64,000 nucleotides of DNA, from the NCBI GenBank assembly GCA_000507305.1, contig DF241170.1, positions 1-64,000 on the forward strand, given 5' to 3'. Source of the stretch: Breviolum minutum Mf 1.05b.01. Its lineage: Eukaryota > Sar > Dinophyceae > Suessiales > Symbiodiniaceae. Under the pieces are notes generated by a model that saw only the letters and a program-made list of their open reading frames with translations, did not search any database and had not been told where the DNA came from. Both the position numbers and the translations under genes were made by a program. Shown here one piece after another: positions 36,471-47,173 of this stretch (its first letter is position 1; every line of letters begins with the position of its first letter).

Positions 36471-37307
36471 TACATGTGCAGATGGTTTCAGGATGTTCCA
36501 GGGTTTTTGTTCAATGCACGTGCAGGGAGAGTGAACATGTGATCACGGTTCGGGTTGTGTCTTGGCCCAACAAGTGGCTTTTTAAAGTTAAAGTCAACCT
36601 TATCGCAAGGCCGCCTTCTGTGTTGGATTTCCAATGTCTTGCCCAGGCCCTTGGACTTGTGCAACAGATCCCTCGCAGTCCGAAGGCTTAGGTTTGCACA
36701 TGGAAAAGGTTCAGTGAAAACCACTGGAGCAATTCATTCGCATGGCTGACCTTGAAAATGCTAGTGGCACTAAAACAACCGTCTGTGATGGCCGAAGTTG
36801 TCACCAGTCACGCACAGCAATGCGAATCTGTGTTTCGTTAGACACAATCATATGACTACTGTAATATAACGTGAATATCATGGTGTTCTGCAAAGAGAAG
36901 AGCACTGCATCTATGTCTTTATAGTTGGATCTTAATTGAAAGATTGATATCATATTTCTGTGTATCAATTCTTGACATTGAAGGCACGCACACACACACA
37001 CACAGCTTCACATACAGATGAAACTACGGCTCGAACGGACAGGTAAATGACACGGAAGGATACAGCTTATGCAAGGAGGGTGTTCGTTTGCAGGAGAGCC
37101 GGACCTGCTAATGTGCAACATGTCTTTGTTCAGTCCAAGCAGTTCTCATGTATTCAGAGGACCCTTTCCTGTGTTACTTAAACAACTGATTTCTGAAGGG
37201 GTCATGGTGCATGTCAATATCAGACTTCAATCAAGGCTATAGGTAGCTGCTAGCAGACCCAAGTCAAAAGTGATTCCAGGGTGATAGCTTGACTCTTTGT
37301 ACTGCAG

Positions 37308-37982
37308 GTGCGTTTGGTCGCTTTCTCTCCGAAAATGGCAGGTGGGAGCAAGCAGTGGATAAGATCCTAGAGAAGCGGTGAATATCTAAACACTTTTGCA
37401 GTCTGAAACAAAGACACCAAGAAGTAAACCATGCACCAACATTTATATGACTAACAATACTAACTGACTAACTGATGCAATGCAGCATGGGAGAAGACGC
37501 ACAGCATGTACTCAGTCAATAATTTGTATTTCAAGCGAAGTGATTCGAATGTCAAGAGTCGAAGTTGTCCTGAGATGGATACACTGATTAAAGCAAAGTA
37601 TTCCTCAACGGTCTTCCTGTGGTCTCGGGCTATGCGACCATGCGGAATCTGGAGGTGTACTGTAAAAAGGTAAATCGAGGTAGTCATTTCAGAGCTGTGC
37701 GTGAATTTGACCAGCTTTGCAACAGTACAAGGTGTGACGCTGCCGAGGTGCAGCTTGAACGTGTGAACTTTTTACAACTACGAACAATACAAATCATATG
37801 GCATGTATATATACATTATTATTATATACCTATTTGTATGTAAGTTCTTTGTGTGCACTGCAATTTTTCCTGCATGACTGTTATTTTAATTATATAAATG
37901 TGTACACAGTAATTTTTATGTCTATGCTGTAGGCTACAGAGATGCTCTGGAGAGATACGTGGATAGCCTGCAGCAATCATAG
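37308..37982 (+). CDS. C-terminal three exons of an unidentified gene
   Basis: Exon 37308-37377 (TACTGCAG / GTGAAT) encodes AFGRFLSENGRWEQAVDKIL and EK. Exon 37594-37731 (GATTAAAG / GTGTGA) encodes KVFLNGLPVVSGYATMRNLE and continues to FDQLCNST. Exon 37940-37982 (GCTACAG) encodes DALERYVDSLQQS followed by TAG. The phases match at both junctions (2+1 and 2+1), giving about 84 residues of mostly helical soluble protein. I do not recognise the family. The upstream part of the gene was not found with confidence; 32355-32426 is a candidate. The alternative that the frame simply stays open past 37731 was considered, but the splice model leads to a natural stop. Confidence 0.55.
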
Positions 37983-38084
37983 GGTACCAAAAGTGTATGC
38001 TACTCAATTCTGCCCACACTTTAGCCCCACCCATATCCCCACCAACTTTTTCATCACCGCCTCCCGTTCAACCTCTTTCCTATT

Positions 38085-38982
38085 CTTTCCTGTCTTAACA
38101 TGTCTCGCCCATTCATTTTTTCTTTCCCCCGCACACCTCACAATCCACTTCAATTTGATTATATGCTTTTCTTTTTTTCGTCTATTTCCTCTCTTTGTTC
38201 ACCGTAGTACTTCTCCTGGGACTTTTTCTGGCTATTACCCGCTCACTTTTGCCTATGAGCAAGGCATCCATTACAAGCATTCTCTCCTCTAAAAATTTCC
38301 AATTTCTTATGCCCTTCACATTTCCAGCATTTTTTTTCCTCACCCTCCTCGCAAGGTCTACCTTACAGGGTTGCAAGAAGTGTAATTTCAAGATGCTAGC
38401 GAGGCTTTTTCCTATCTATTTTTCTACGAAAGAGTTTGGGGGTAGGTTGGATGTCACCATCATATGGAGATAAGATGAGATAAGACTATTGGGATTCCGG
38501 ATGCATTTTACTGACAATGAGTTTGCAATTGTACTGTAAATTCGAATGAGGGGATTTGTTGGTGAGGTCAGCCCAAGGACTGGCAATCGTATAATCAAGG
38601 CATGAGTATTTATTGCGAGGTGCGTGGGTGCAATATTAAGAAAAGTATATAATTGGGAAAAACAAGTGAAAACAAAAGAACACGGGATTGCTTGTGGAGA
38701 CATTAGAGGAAGGTGAGAAAAAGCAATGTTGGAAATGTAAAACGCACAAGGGATTGGAAATGCTTAGAGGCACTTAGAGGGGGGAATGCTTGTAGTGGAT
38801 GCCTTGCTCATACACAAAAGTGGGCGGGTAATGGCCCGGGAAAAAGTAACGGGAGAAGTACTACGGTGAACACAGAAATAAAATAGATAAAAAAGAGAAG
38901 CGTATAATCAAATTGAAGTGGATTGTGAGGTGTGCGGGGGAAAGAAAAAATGAATGGGCGAGACATGTTAAGACAGGAAAGC
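38085..38982. mobile_element. Large imperfect inverted repeat (fold-back or MITE-like element)
   Basis: The arm 38085-38350 is the imperfect reverse complement of 38706-38982. Easily checked blocks include TCTTAACATGTCTCGCCCAT near 38094 and its complement near 38955-38974, and GTTCACCGTAGTACTTCTCC near 38197 and its complement near 38855. By eye most positions match, with small gaps. The loop of about 355 bp has no ORF of note. No transposase is present, so if it is mobile it is non-autonomous. Target-site duplications were not identified. Confidence 0.75.
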
Positions 38983-38999
38983 GTGGGAAAGGACTAATT

Positions 39000-40580
39000 A
39001 CTCATAATTAGTGCTCCTAAAAGAGGAAACACGGGGAAAGTGAAGGGTAATTGAATAGAGTAGGCTCTGACCTTGTCCTGTCGCTAGATCGACATGCAAC
39101 GTGGCTTCTTCTATTTGCCTGAAGAGGAGTGCCATCTTCCGTTGCTTGCTCTAGGGATTGGTGCTGACTTTCTGACAATGCCATGCACATCTTGTAACGC
39201 AAGAGCGTTGGCTATTGAGGAGCTACGCAGCCTGTTTAAGGATGAGGCGTGACAGGGGCCACACCACTGTGTCAACCAAGTGGAAAATCTTAAATCAGCA
39301 GTGGCATCTAAACCATTCGCAAACTAATGAAGTAAAGCCAGGGGAATCAAAAGCGACATTCACCTAATGTACAAGCCTTCCAAATTAATGTGGTCAACTC
39401 CTTGACATCCAATGCACAATTTTCTGACCTTTCTCCTTGCTGCAAATACATGAGAAAGTGCAAGGGTATCGGACCTATGTTCATTTATGTTCATTCTATG
39501 CTCATGTTATGCATGTTGTTAGTTTGGTTTGCTTGCATAAAGGTTATGCCCTGGCAGCTTCACCTTGACCTCTGAAGCAACAAAGCTGCTGAACCCAGCG
39601 CTGACAGAGATTGCGCTCATATAGATGTGGATTTGCACGTTTGAAGTTTGTAGACAGTCTGGGGCAAAACAGGGCGCTCAATGCTGGACTTGTGTCTCAG
39701 CACGGGCTCTCTCTTTCAGGCGAAATCTTGATTGAGGCCCTGTGCGAATTTGAATGTTGGGAAGCAAAATTGCGGGATGGATGAGCTTCAGAGTCCAACG
39801 CAAATTTGGCTCAGAATAATTTTTGTGAGTGAAACTTTTCTTGTGAAGCTTTTCTTGACGAGTGAGAAGCAAATGGTTGCTTCAGTTTCTTCGGGCTGGT
39901 AGATTTGCAGTGCCAGCAGTGATTGTGTGATGTTCAGGCCTAGTGCAAGTCTTGCAGCAGGGACTTGGACGGCTGAACAGTGGGCCATGCTCGCGTTTAG
40001 GCATTTCACTGAACTCAATTGAATTGGGGCCCTTCTTTGCAATCTTTTTCAACATGGACCAGGACTCAAGGATCTCTGTGTGTTGATTCTATGCCAGTGC
40101 TTGCTGTTTCCTTCTCAGACTCGCGTGACTCAGCCAGCCCTGGAAGCATATTCAATCAGAAGCAGCGAGTGACACAGTGATATGTATGAACTCAAACGCT
40201 GTACATGTACTTTGGGAGGACAGACAATCTTGTAGAGATGTAGCTTCTCCGTCCAGTCTAGGGATCTGGGCTGTGCAAACTCCTGCAATTCCTCAGTACT
40301 TACCCCACTCCTGTTGGCAATGGTCTTCAGTTTGCATGAGGCCTGTGGATGAGCACTCAGCCGTGAAATAAGATTGATGATGCTGCCAGATTAGGAATCA
40401 AATATGGCATGGCAACTATCATCGGGTGATCATGGTCGGACATTTAATTTTGGATTTACTGTAGGAGGTGTTGGCTGTGAGCTCTTCCAACATGCGCAAG
40501 TCTTGGGGCTTTGCCACCAAACAAACAGGGCGTCTCTCAAATCCCTTGTTGCATTTTTCTCATTGTTTGTCCTTTCCCTT
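39000..40580. other. No supported gene
   Basis: Short frames on both strands without motifs. The last part (40404-40580) is open on the plus strand and ends in a good pyrimidine tract and acceptor for the exon at 40585. Confidence 0.3.
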
Positions 40581-40584
40581 CCAG

Positions 40585-42818
40585 GAGCTTGCGCGCTTTT
40601 GGGCCCAGCGCAAGACCCAGACATCGGACTTTCGATGCAACAATGTGGCTTTCGACACCGTGTATATGATGCCAGAGAAGCCAAAACCAGCTCATGAATT
40701 TGTGTCGTCCCCTACATGGTCAACTGTCCAGTGTATGCCTCACGTTTCTCTCTCTCTCTCTCTTTCTCTTTCTCAGACACACACACACACATATATGTGT
40801 ATATTATACATATATATATACACATATTCATGATGTATGATATTATGTGATATATTGATATATTATAGCAACTATAGTACATTGTATATACCATCATTGT
40901 TGTTTTGTATTGTATTGTACTGTATTGTATCTTATTGTATTGCATTCTATTGCATTGTTTTGCATTGTATTGCATCGTATTGCATTGTATTGCATTGTAT
41001 TGTACTATACTATATTTTACATCACATTATAGTATATTCTATCATGGTAAATCTTTTTAGTCATTGTAGCACATGTATTATTACAGTATATTATCTTAGG
41101 TTACAAGTGTGAACCTCTGAATTCCCCAGAATGTAAGGTCGAAGGCTCCCAAGGGTGCAGGCTCAGAGCCCACAGAGGAAGGCGGTCGAGAATCCACGCA
41201 AGAGGAGAGTTTGCCACATTACAAAGAACTTCAAAGAACATCTTCACATATCTTCACATCGTCATGGCTTGTGCCGTAATATAAAAGAAGATAGATATAG
41301 ATGGTTGCTGTGCTGCACGTAGGCTTATACAGTTCTTTCCGTTGATTGTTGACTGTCTTGGGAGTTTTCAGAGGTGTGCATTTGAGGTTCAGTCTGTTGT
41401 GAGTGCTCTCATGTATTGCCTTGGATAGCTTTGTGGTTCAAAGATGAGTTTGCAAGCTGAAGCCGCCACTGGAAGAATTGGACATGCGTGACCCCGTACT
41501 CCCATGCAAAGCGGGGGAAATTGACCTGAATCCAAAGCACATGGAATGGTATATAGTACAGGAATGTACAGGATCATTAATCGATTGTTGCAATGATATG
41601 ATAACGAGACGTTTAAAGCCTTCTTTTGGTCTGTAATTAGGAGATGACGTCATCAGACGCAGTATCAGTACGACTTCTGCAAATGTGTCACAACAGGCAC
41701 ATGTTCGGAGCCTACACATCTCCCAACGAACATCTTGTTTCCACAGGATCTAGTTTGTACAAGATGTGCATGAGTCTCAATGCCGGACAAACAGAGGCGA
41801 CCACAGGTGAAAAGGAAAGTATTCTGACCAGCTTTGCAGCCATGGCATGGGAATCGTCTGGTGATTTAGGGAATCCTTGGCTAGATCGACTGCCTGGAGT
41901 GCTTGCCGGCGTCATCTTGAGGCTTCCCGTGTATTCCCACCTTTCAATGATAAATGTCGGGCCTTCCACTTTCACGATTTTGTTTCAGGCTCCAAGACCC
42001 TTTTCAGATCTTCGTGTGCCCTTTCATTGGGCTATTCTTGTGCAAAAAATGTATATGTGTATATATAAATAAGTGAAAAAATATATAGACATATTATGAA
42101 GATGTCTGTGAATCTTTGATTGAGGAGGTGAAACCTTTGAATCTAAACCAACAGTGCAGGAAGCAGTGTGACAAAGAGCAATACAGACAATCCTGGCCTT
42201 CCGTTCGCCACACCACCACCCCCTCAATCCCCCTGTGATAATGGTCCCAAAATGTGACCGCCATCCTTGACGATCCATCACCTTTGTCGGCACACTGCCA
42301 ACACATTTTTTGAAGGAACGCGTTGTGTTTGTTTATTTCATCAAGGATTGCAACACGTCGAAGGTATATGAATTTTAACCAAGCACAACGATACAAAAAG
42401 ATTTTTTTCAGCGTCGCATGTTTGGTTTCCATGAAGGTCAGAATGGCCACGTGCCCGCATGGTTTGGGAAAATCTGTACCATCCGGATGGGACCCCTTAC
42501 ATTTGTACCTATAATTTGCGCCAGCAATCTACTCTACGAAAGAGAGAGAGAGCGGCAATAGTGGACAGCGTCCTTGGAATGTGGATGCGATCTGAGTTGA
42601 TAGAAGTTCCAGCTACGCTTTATGTGAACCATCAACCACCATTTTGTCCTCAAACACCCAAGAGGCCTAGGGCTGGGCCTTCACAATGTTGTAAACAACG
42701 TGCTTCAAATCCGGGAAAAACTCCCAATGCTTCACGAGGAAGACAATTGAGCAACACTTTGTCTCTAGCCTTGGTGGAGAGGTTGGACCGGGTGTTTTGG
42801 CTGGTTTTTGGGCAAAAA
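40585..42818 (+). CDS. Multi-exon gene, unidentified
   Basis: Exon 40585-40718 (CCTTCCAG / GTCAAC) encodes ELARFWAQRKTQTSDFRCNN and VAFDTVYMMPEKPKPAHEF. It joins in phase to an exon from 41138 (KAPKGAGSEPTEEGGREST...). Further coding-like stretches are about 41468-41548 (PPLEELDMRDPVLPCKAGEI), 41641-41880 and 42437-42818. The last ends at a consensus GTAAGT and contains VWENLYHPDGTPYICTYNL, which is reminiscent of a WW-type W...DGxxYY..N pattern but lacks the second Trp. The product is unidentified; only the first junction is phase-verified. Confidence 0.45.
40746..41035 (+). repeat. (TC)n, (AC)n and TATTG-type repeats
   Basis: A (TC)n run (40746-40773) and an (AC)n run (40777-40790) are followed by an AT-rich tract and then a degenerate TGTATTGCAT pentamer/decamer array (about 40897-41025). 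These sit in the intron after the exon 40585-40718. Confidence 0.9.
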
Positions 42819-42819
42819 G

Positions 42820-43400
42820 TAAGTGGGCAAAGACAGCAAAAACAGCGATGACGTTTTACCTTGGAGGTATACGCATGCATATCATGATCTTTGAGCCGAG
42901 CAATTCCAACTTCCCGGAATCTGCTTGCCAACGCTCTTTGCAAACGCAACTGTATATCAGTCAAAAGGATTCAAAAGGCAGATGTTCCAACATGTCACGG
43001 AGCTTCATCGCTTTCACATTCGTCTAGATTGATCCGGATTCGTGCAGGTCCATGCATATTCCCCGGCTGGCCTTAATTTGCACTTTCTACGACCGGCTTG
43101 CCGTGCTTCCCGCCACGGGAAGAAGGGCTGTGTAGTATTCTTGCATGGAGGCGAGAGAACCGTCAGGGAAACCCAAAATTTAAGAGGCCCGAGCACGTGC
43201 TCTTGTGCTTTAGGAGAAAGAGCATCTAAGAGTCAGTCGAATTTTCATTGGATTTTTGTTTTTGCATGTTTTTCCATTCTGCTAAAGATTGAAGTAGTTT
43301 CTCAGATGTTGTGTGTACACTGCACAGGTGGGTTCCTTGGTGGTGCCCCATCACAGTTCTATCCATATGCAAAGGACGGAAGTGGGAGTTAATGGATCTG
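42820..43400 (+). other. No confident exon
   Basis: A 116-codon plus frame (43042-43392) is open but has no motif or clear splice sites. It is probably intron or 3' flank of the preceding gene. Confidence 0.3.
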
Positions 43401-44170
43401 TATGAAAATATACATGCATGCATATACATACATGCACATATGCATGTATATATATATACATCTGACGTATACTACAAATATATAAATGCATCTCTATTTA
43501 CATGTATATACATAGATGTACATATGTATCTGCATAGATATATACATATACACACATATGTACATACATATACATTTATAAACTCATGTATATATAAGTA
43601 TATTCATTATACACATATGTATACATATATGAAAACATATTTACATATCTATATACAGACGTATACGAATACATTTGCATATATACATATAAACATATCC
43701 TAATTACTTACGTGTTCACATAAACATATATACATAGATAGATACATGCATATATAGATGTATGCATATATACATACAAACATACATACATACATACATA
43801 CATACATACATACATACATACATACATACATCCATACATCCATCCATCCATCCATCCATCCATCCATCCATCCATGCATGCATGCATGCATGCATGCATG
43901 CATGCGTACATACATACACAAATACATAAATACAAATATACATATGAACATATATCAATACATATATACACATATACAGGAATACATAAATACAAATATA
44001 TATTGATATATACATATCCATATATAAAGATATATAGATATGTATACATATATTCATAAATACACATATACATATTTACATATAAACATATTTAGATGGA
44101 CGCATATATCGATATATACATTTGTACATACATTTGTACATACATACATACATACATACATACATACATA
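43400..44170 (+). repeat. Compound ATAC/CATA, CATC and CATG microsatellite block
   Basis: AT-rich ATACAT repeats lead into perfect (CATA)n at 43779-43835, (TCCA)n at 43836-43874, (TGCA)n at 43873-43905, more ATACAT, and (ACAT)n at 44139-44170. All long frames here are translated repeats. Confidence 0.95.
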
Positions 44171-44171
44171 N
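44171..44171. other. Undetermined base (N) at a microsatellite junction
   Basis: The only ambiguous base in the window falls exactly where (ACAT)n meets (GAAAGGAA)n. It probably marks an assembly join rather than a natural base. Confidence 0.9.
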
Positions 44172-44764
44172 AGAAAGGAAGAAAGGAAGAAAGGAAGAAA
44201 GGAAGAAAGGAAGAAAGGAAGAAAGGAAGAAAGGAAGAAAGGAAGAAAGGAAGAAAGGAAGAAAGGAAGAAAGGAAGAAAGGAAGAAAGGAAGAAAGGAA
44301 GAAAGGAAGAAAGGAAGAAAGGAAGAAAGGAAGAAAGGAAGAAAGGAAGAAAGGAAGAAAGGAAGAAAGGAAGAAAGGAAGAAAGGAAGAAAGGAAGAAA
44401 GGAAGAAAGGAAGAAAGGAAGAAAGGAAGAAAGGAAGAAAGGAAGAAAGGAAGAAAGGAAGAAAGGAAGAAAGGAAGAAAGGAAGAAAGGAAGAAAGGAA
44501 GAAAGGAAGAAAGGAAGAAAGGAAGAAAGGAAGAAAGGAAGAAAGGAAGAAAGGAAGAAAGGAAGAAAGGAAGAAAGGAAGAAAGGAAGAAAGGAAGAAA
44601 GGAAGAAAGGAAGAAAGGAAGAAAGGAAGAAAGGAAGAAAGGAAGAAAGGAAGAAAGGAAGAAAGGAAGAAAGGAAGAAAGGAAGAAAGGAAGAAAGGAA
44701 GAAAGGAAGAAAGGAAGAAAGGAAGAAAGGAAGAAAGGAAGAAAGGAAGAAAGGAAGGAAGGAA
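44172..44764 (+). repeat. (GAAAGGAA)n 8-bp tandem array, purine-only strand
   Basis: Nearly 600 bp of perfect 8-bp units (about 73 copies), entirely purine on the plus strand. It is followed by GGAA and GGTA units. Open in all frames, hence the long KKGRKEER and FLPFFLSS pseudo-ORFs. Confidence 0.97.
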
Positions 44765-44851
44765 GGTAGGCAGGTAGGTAGATAGATACAAAGATGGATA
44801 GACAGACAGACAGACAGACAGACAGATAGATAGGTAGGTAGATAGATAGGA
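44765..44851 (+). repeat. (GGTA)n, (GACA)n and (GATA)n tetranucleotide runs
   Basis: Short successive runs of related tetranucleotides continue the purine-rich array. GACAG units are densest at about 44799-44826. Confidence 0.95.
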
Positions 44852-44917
44852 GAAAACTGTTCCACTTGCGTTGTGCACTCTATAGCCTCCCGTTGTACCT
44901 GATGCAGAAGGTCTACG

Positions 44918-45223
44918 TCATGACATATCCAGAATGCGTGATTCCTTTTCATGAGATGTGCGACAAGGTGCACATGGTAGGACGCATTTATCGCAAGGCC
45001 CCTTAGAACAATGTCCCCAAGCGAGACCTGGTTCCCAAGGATGGAGCTGCACGGGAGTGATTGCAAACTGGTCACGTTTCCTGGTGAGGGGCATTTCTTC
45101 TTCAACTGGAGAGTTTCTCCTGTGAACTTCCATCGATGTGTTTGCCTGTTGGGAGACTTCCTGAAAGAAGTAGGTGTTTTGAGATGATTTCAGCATTTTT
45201 TTCAGCTCTTGAGCTGAGAGCAA
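44918..45223 (-). CDS. Possible Cys-rich exon on the minus strand
   Basis: A 101-codon frame begins MLSAQELKKMLKSSQNTYFF, continues polar, and ends with WGHCSKGPCDKCVLPCAPC, then RTSHEKESRILDMS and a stop at 44918-44920. Six Cys and a His are arranged as C-x4-C-x2-C-x3-C-x2-C-x3-H. This is compatible with a small zinc-binding module, possibly a diverged CCCH-type finger. The plus strand offers no comparable translation here. Confidence 0.35.
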   Translation of the reverse strand: MLSAQELKKMLKSSQNTYFFQEVSQQANTSMEVHRRNSPVEEEMPLTRKRDQFAITPVQLHPWEPGLAWGHCSKGPCDKCVLPCAPCRTSHEKESRILDMS

Positions 45224-45645
45224 TCGAAAATGCTTGCACCTTCAACTGGCTTGTGCAGTTGTTCATGAGACAACAACCTCTGATCTTTTTAGATGGTTTA
45301 CATTTAAATTCTCAAAATTGCATCCATGTCCAAGTGTATGTTTGCCTTGTCAAACCAAGCTGGGATAGAAATGCATCCGCAGTGTTTTCCAGGCTGCTCC
45401 ATTTATTTGTTGAGTGCCCAGAATTCAGCTTTGTTTAGCGCAATTCATGCGAACGGTTTATTGGGTCGGCTTGCAACACGTTGACTGTTCTTTGCTCCTA
45501 AGTTGGCAATCAGATTTTATGCGTTTGCTACATTCCTATTGTTTGTCGGCCACAGACCTTGTCCTGTTTTCCTTTTTAGAAATGAGTCCAGAGCCCACAG
45601 CCCGCTGGCCCAGTTCTGCTTGGTTTACACAACCGTTTTTCTTTT

Positions 45646-45954
45646 GTGAAGGGAACCAGGTGGAAAAGCGATCTCAAATTTATACTGTACTGTATGTATG
45701 CTAATTTGAATTGCATGACAAACCAAACGTGGCGTGTGGCTCTGGTCCTGCCTCAAAAGACCTTGTGCCCCACAAATGACTCTCATGATAATCCGTGGAT
45801 AGAGGTTCATGAAGAGGGCATACCAGATTTCAAGCTGACGGCTTAGGGAATCAAAACTGTCTGCAGTCACTGGGTTCATTCGTTGCAGAATTTGGGACAA
45901 GATCCTGTGGCTTTCAAGTGTTCTAGGATAGGTTGCAAAGGTGGAGCACTGCAT
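45646..45954. other. Open on both strands; coding strand undecided
   Basis: The plus frame ending at 45846 reads TWRVALVLPQKTLCPTNDSH, then DNPWIEVHEEGIPDFKLTA and a stop, resembling a C-terminus. The minus frame 45954-45625 is also plausible. No family is recognised. Confidence 0.25.
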
Positions 45955-46046
45955 CTACAGCAGATCAGCTTTGATCAGAATCTGATAGTGTTCCATTTTC
46001 AGATGTCTTCAACATTGAGAGCGTATAGCAGCAAGACTTACTGCAG

Positions 46047-46975
46047 GGACCGCGTCAGGAGATGGAGCAAGTCGCAGATGAGCAGATGGAGCAGGTAAAT
46101 TCCGAATCTGAAGCATTGGCATCGGAGCCATCGGCTGAGGAGCTTGTTATCAGCATGAAATTTTTCAGACCTCTGACTCATCGTAGACGCAGAAGTTTTG
46201 ACAATTTGATAATTTGCGCATATCTGCAACAGTCATTTGAAAAGTACTGGCAAGTAGCGCGTAAAGTTCGGAAAAGTTCAGTAAAGTGGCAAAGCAGGAC
46301 GGAGCCCTTCGAGAGTCGCCTGCGCCGCGTCGGCTCCGTTCTGCACGATCTCCGGGCTCTTCATGTTCACAACGCTCAACTTCCCAGCGATCACCAGTAA
46401 AACACAAGAAGAAAGAGGTAGGGGCTCGTTGATTCCTCGACGGCTCAAGAGTATTCACAGCTTCCAGGTTTGTTGATTCACAGAGGGAAAGGTGTCAAGA
46501 GGCCACTCTGCGTGGTCACTTGCCAAAGGGAGATCCCATGGCTTTCAGACGTTTAGCAGTTCAACAATGTTCAACACATGCTTGGCCAGCTTGGTCTTGC
46601 GCACAGGTGAAGACCATCGAGAGGATGCCGAGGCATGACTCCGACGGATCAATGGAAAGTTTGACTAAGCAGTCTCACATCCAGCCTTTCAGATTATTTT
46701 TGAGTGTTGGAACATCTGAGCAACATTTCAACTCATACCTGGGCATCGAAGCGAGTCAAAATAGGAATGCTGTTGTCCATCTGTATTCCCTCTCTTTTTT
46801 CCACTCTTTGTGGCAAACGCTTATAAAAAGACTACCTTCTTCATTCTTCTTCCCTGCACCGACATTCAGCAGTTCCTGTGCATACGTTCTACAGTTTCAA
46901 GGCTTCCTTATCATATTCATCCCTTTTCAGGAAAATCCAAGACACTGGCCCGCTTCAGCCCTTGCTTGGGCCTTT
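46047..46975 (+). CDS. RS-rich exons upstream of the retroelement (SR-type protein)
   Basis: Exon 46298-46417 (AAAGCAG / GTAGGG, 40 codons, phase 0) encodes ALRESPAPRRLRSARSPGSS and CSQRSTSQRSPVKHKKKE, a typical Arg/Ser segment. Exon 46047-46094 (TACTGCAG / GTAAAT) reads either DRVRRWSKSQMSRWSR or an acidic frame. A phase-0 stretch from 46608 (VKTIERMPRHDSDGSME) and a 45-nt exon 46931-46975 (CTTTTCAG / consensus GTAAGT) follow. RS domains mediate protein contacts in splicing factors. These exons probably belong to the RRM gene at 58.4-63.3 kb, with the retroelement in the intron between. Confidence 0.5.
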
Positions 46976-47173
46976 GTAAGTCTTGTAGATGGATAATATT
47001 GGATAATCTTGTTCCCGACAATGGCCCCGTGGTCAGTGTATTCTGCGCATCCCACCAATGCAGCAGGGGGCTAATTTGCAAACAGCAGCAACAAAAGAAA
47101 CAGCACTCTTTTCACTCTTTTCGGATGCGCACTGCCTGGGATGGTTCGCAGCCAGTCCGTCTTTTGAGTTGGC

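Noticed and set aside
38195-38473. 92-codon hydrophobic ORF
   Set aside because: It lies across the left arm and loop of the inverted repeat and is pyrimidine-rich translation without motifs.
43311-44073. ORFs of repeated Tyr/Ile/His or Cys/Met/Tyr
   Set aside because: They are translations of ATAC/CATC/CATG microsatellites.
44040-45105. Very long ORFs encoding KKGRKEER or FLPFFLSS repeats
   Set aside because: They are translations of the (GAAAGGAA)n microsatellite, open in every frame because the unit contains no stop codon.
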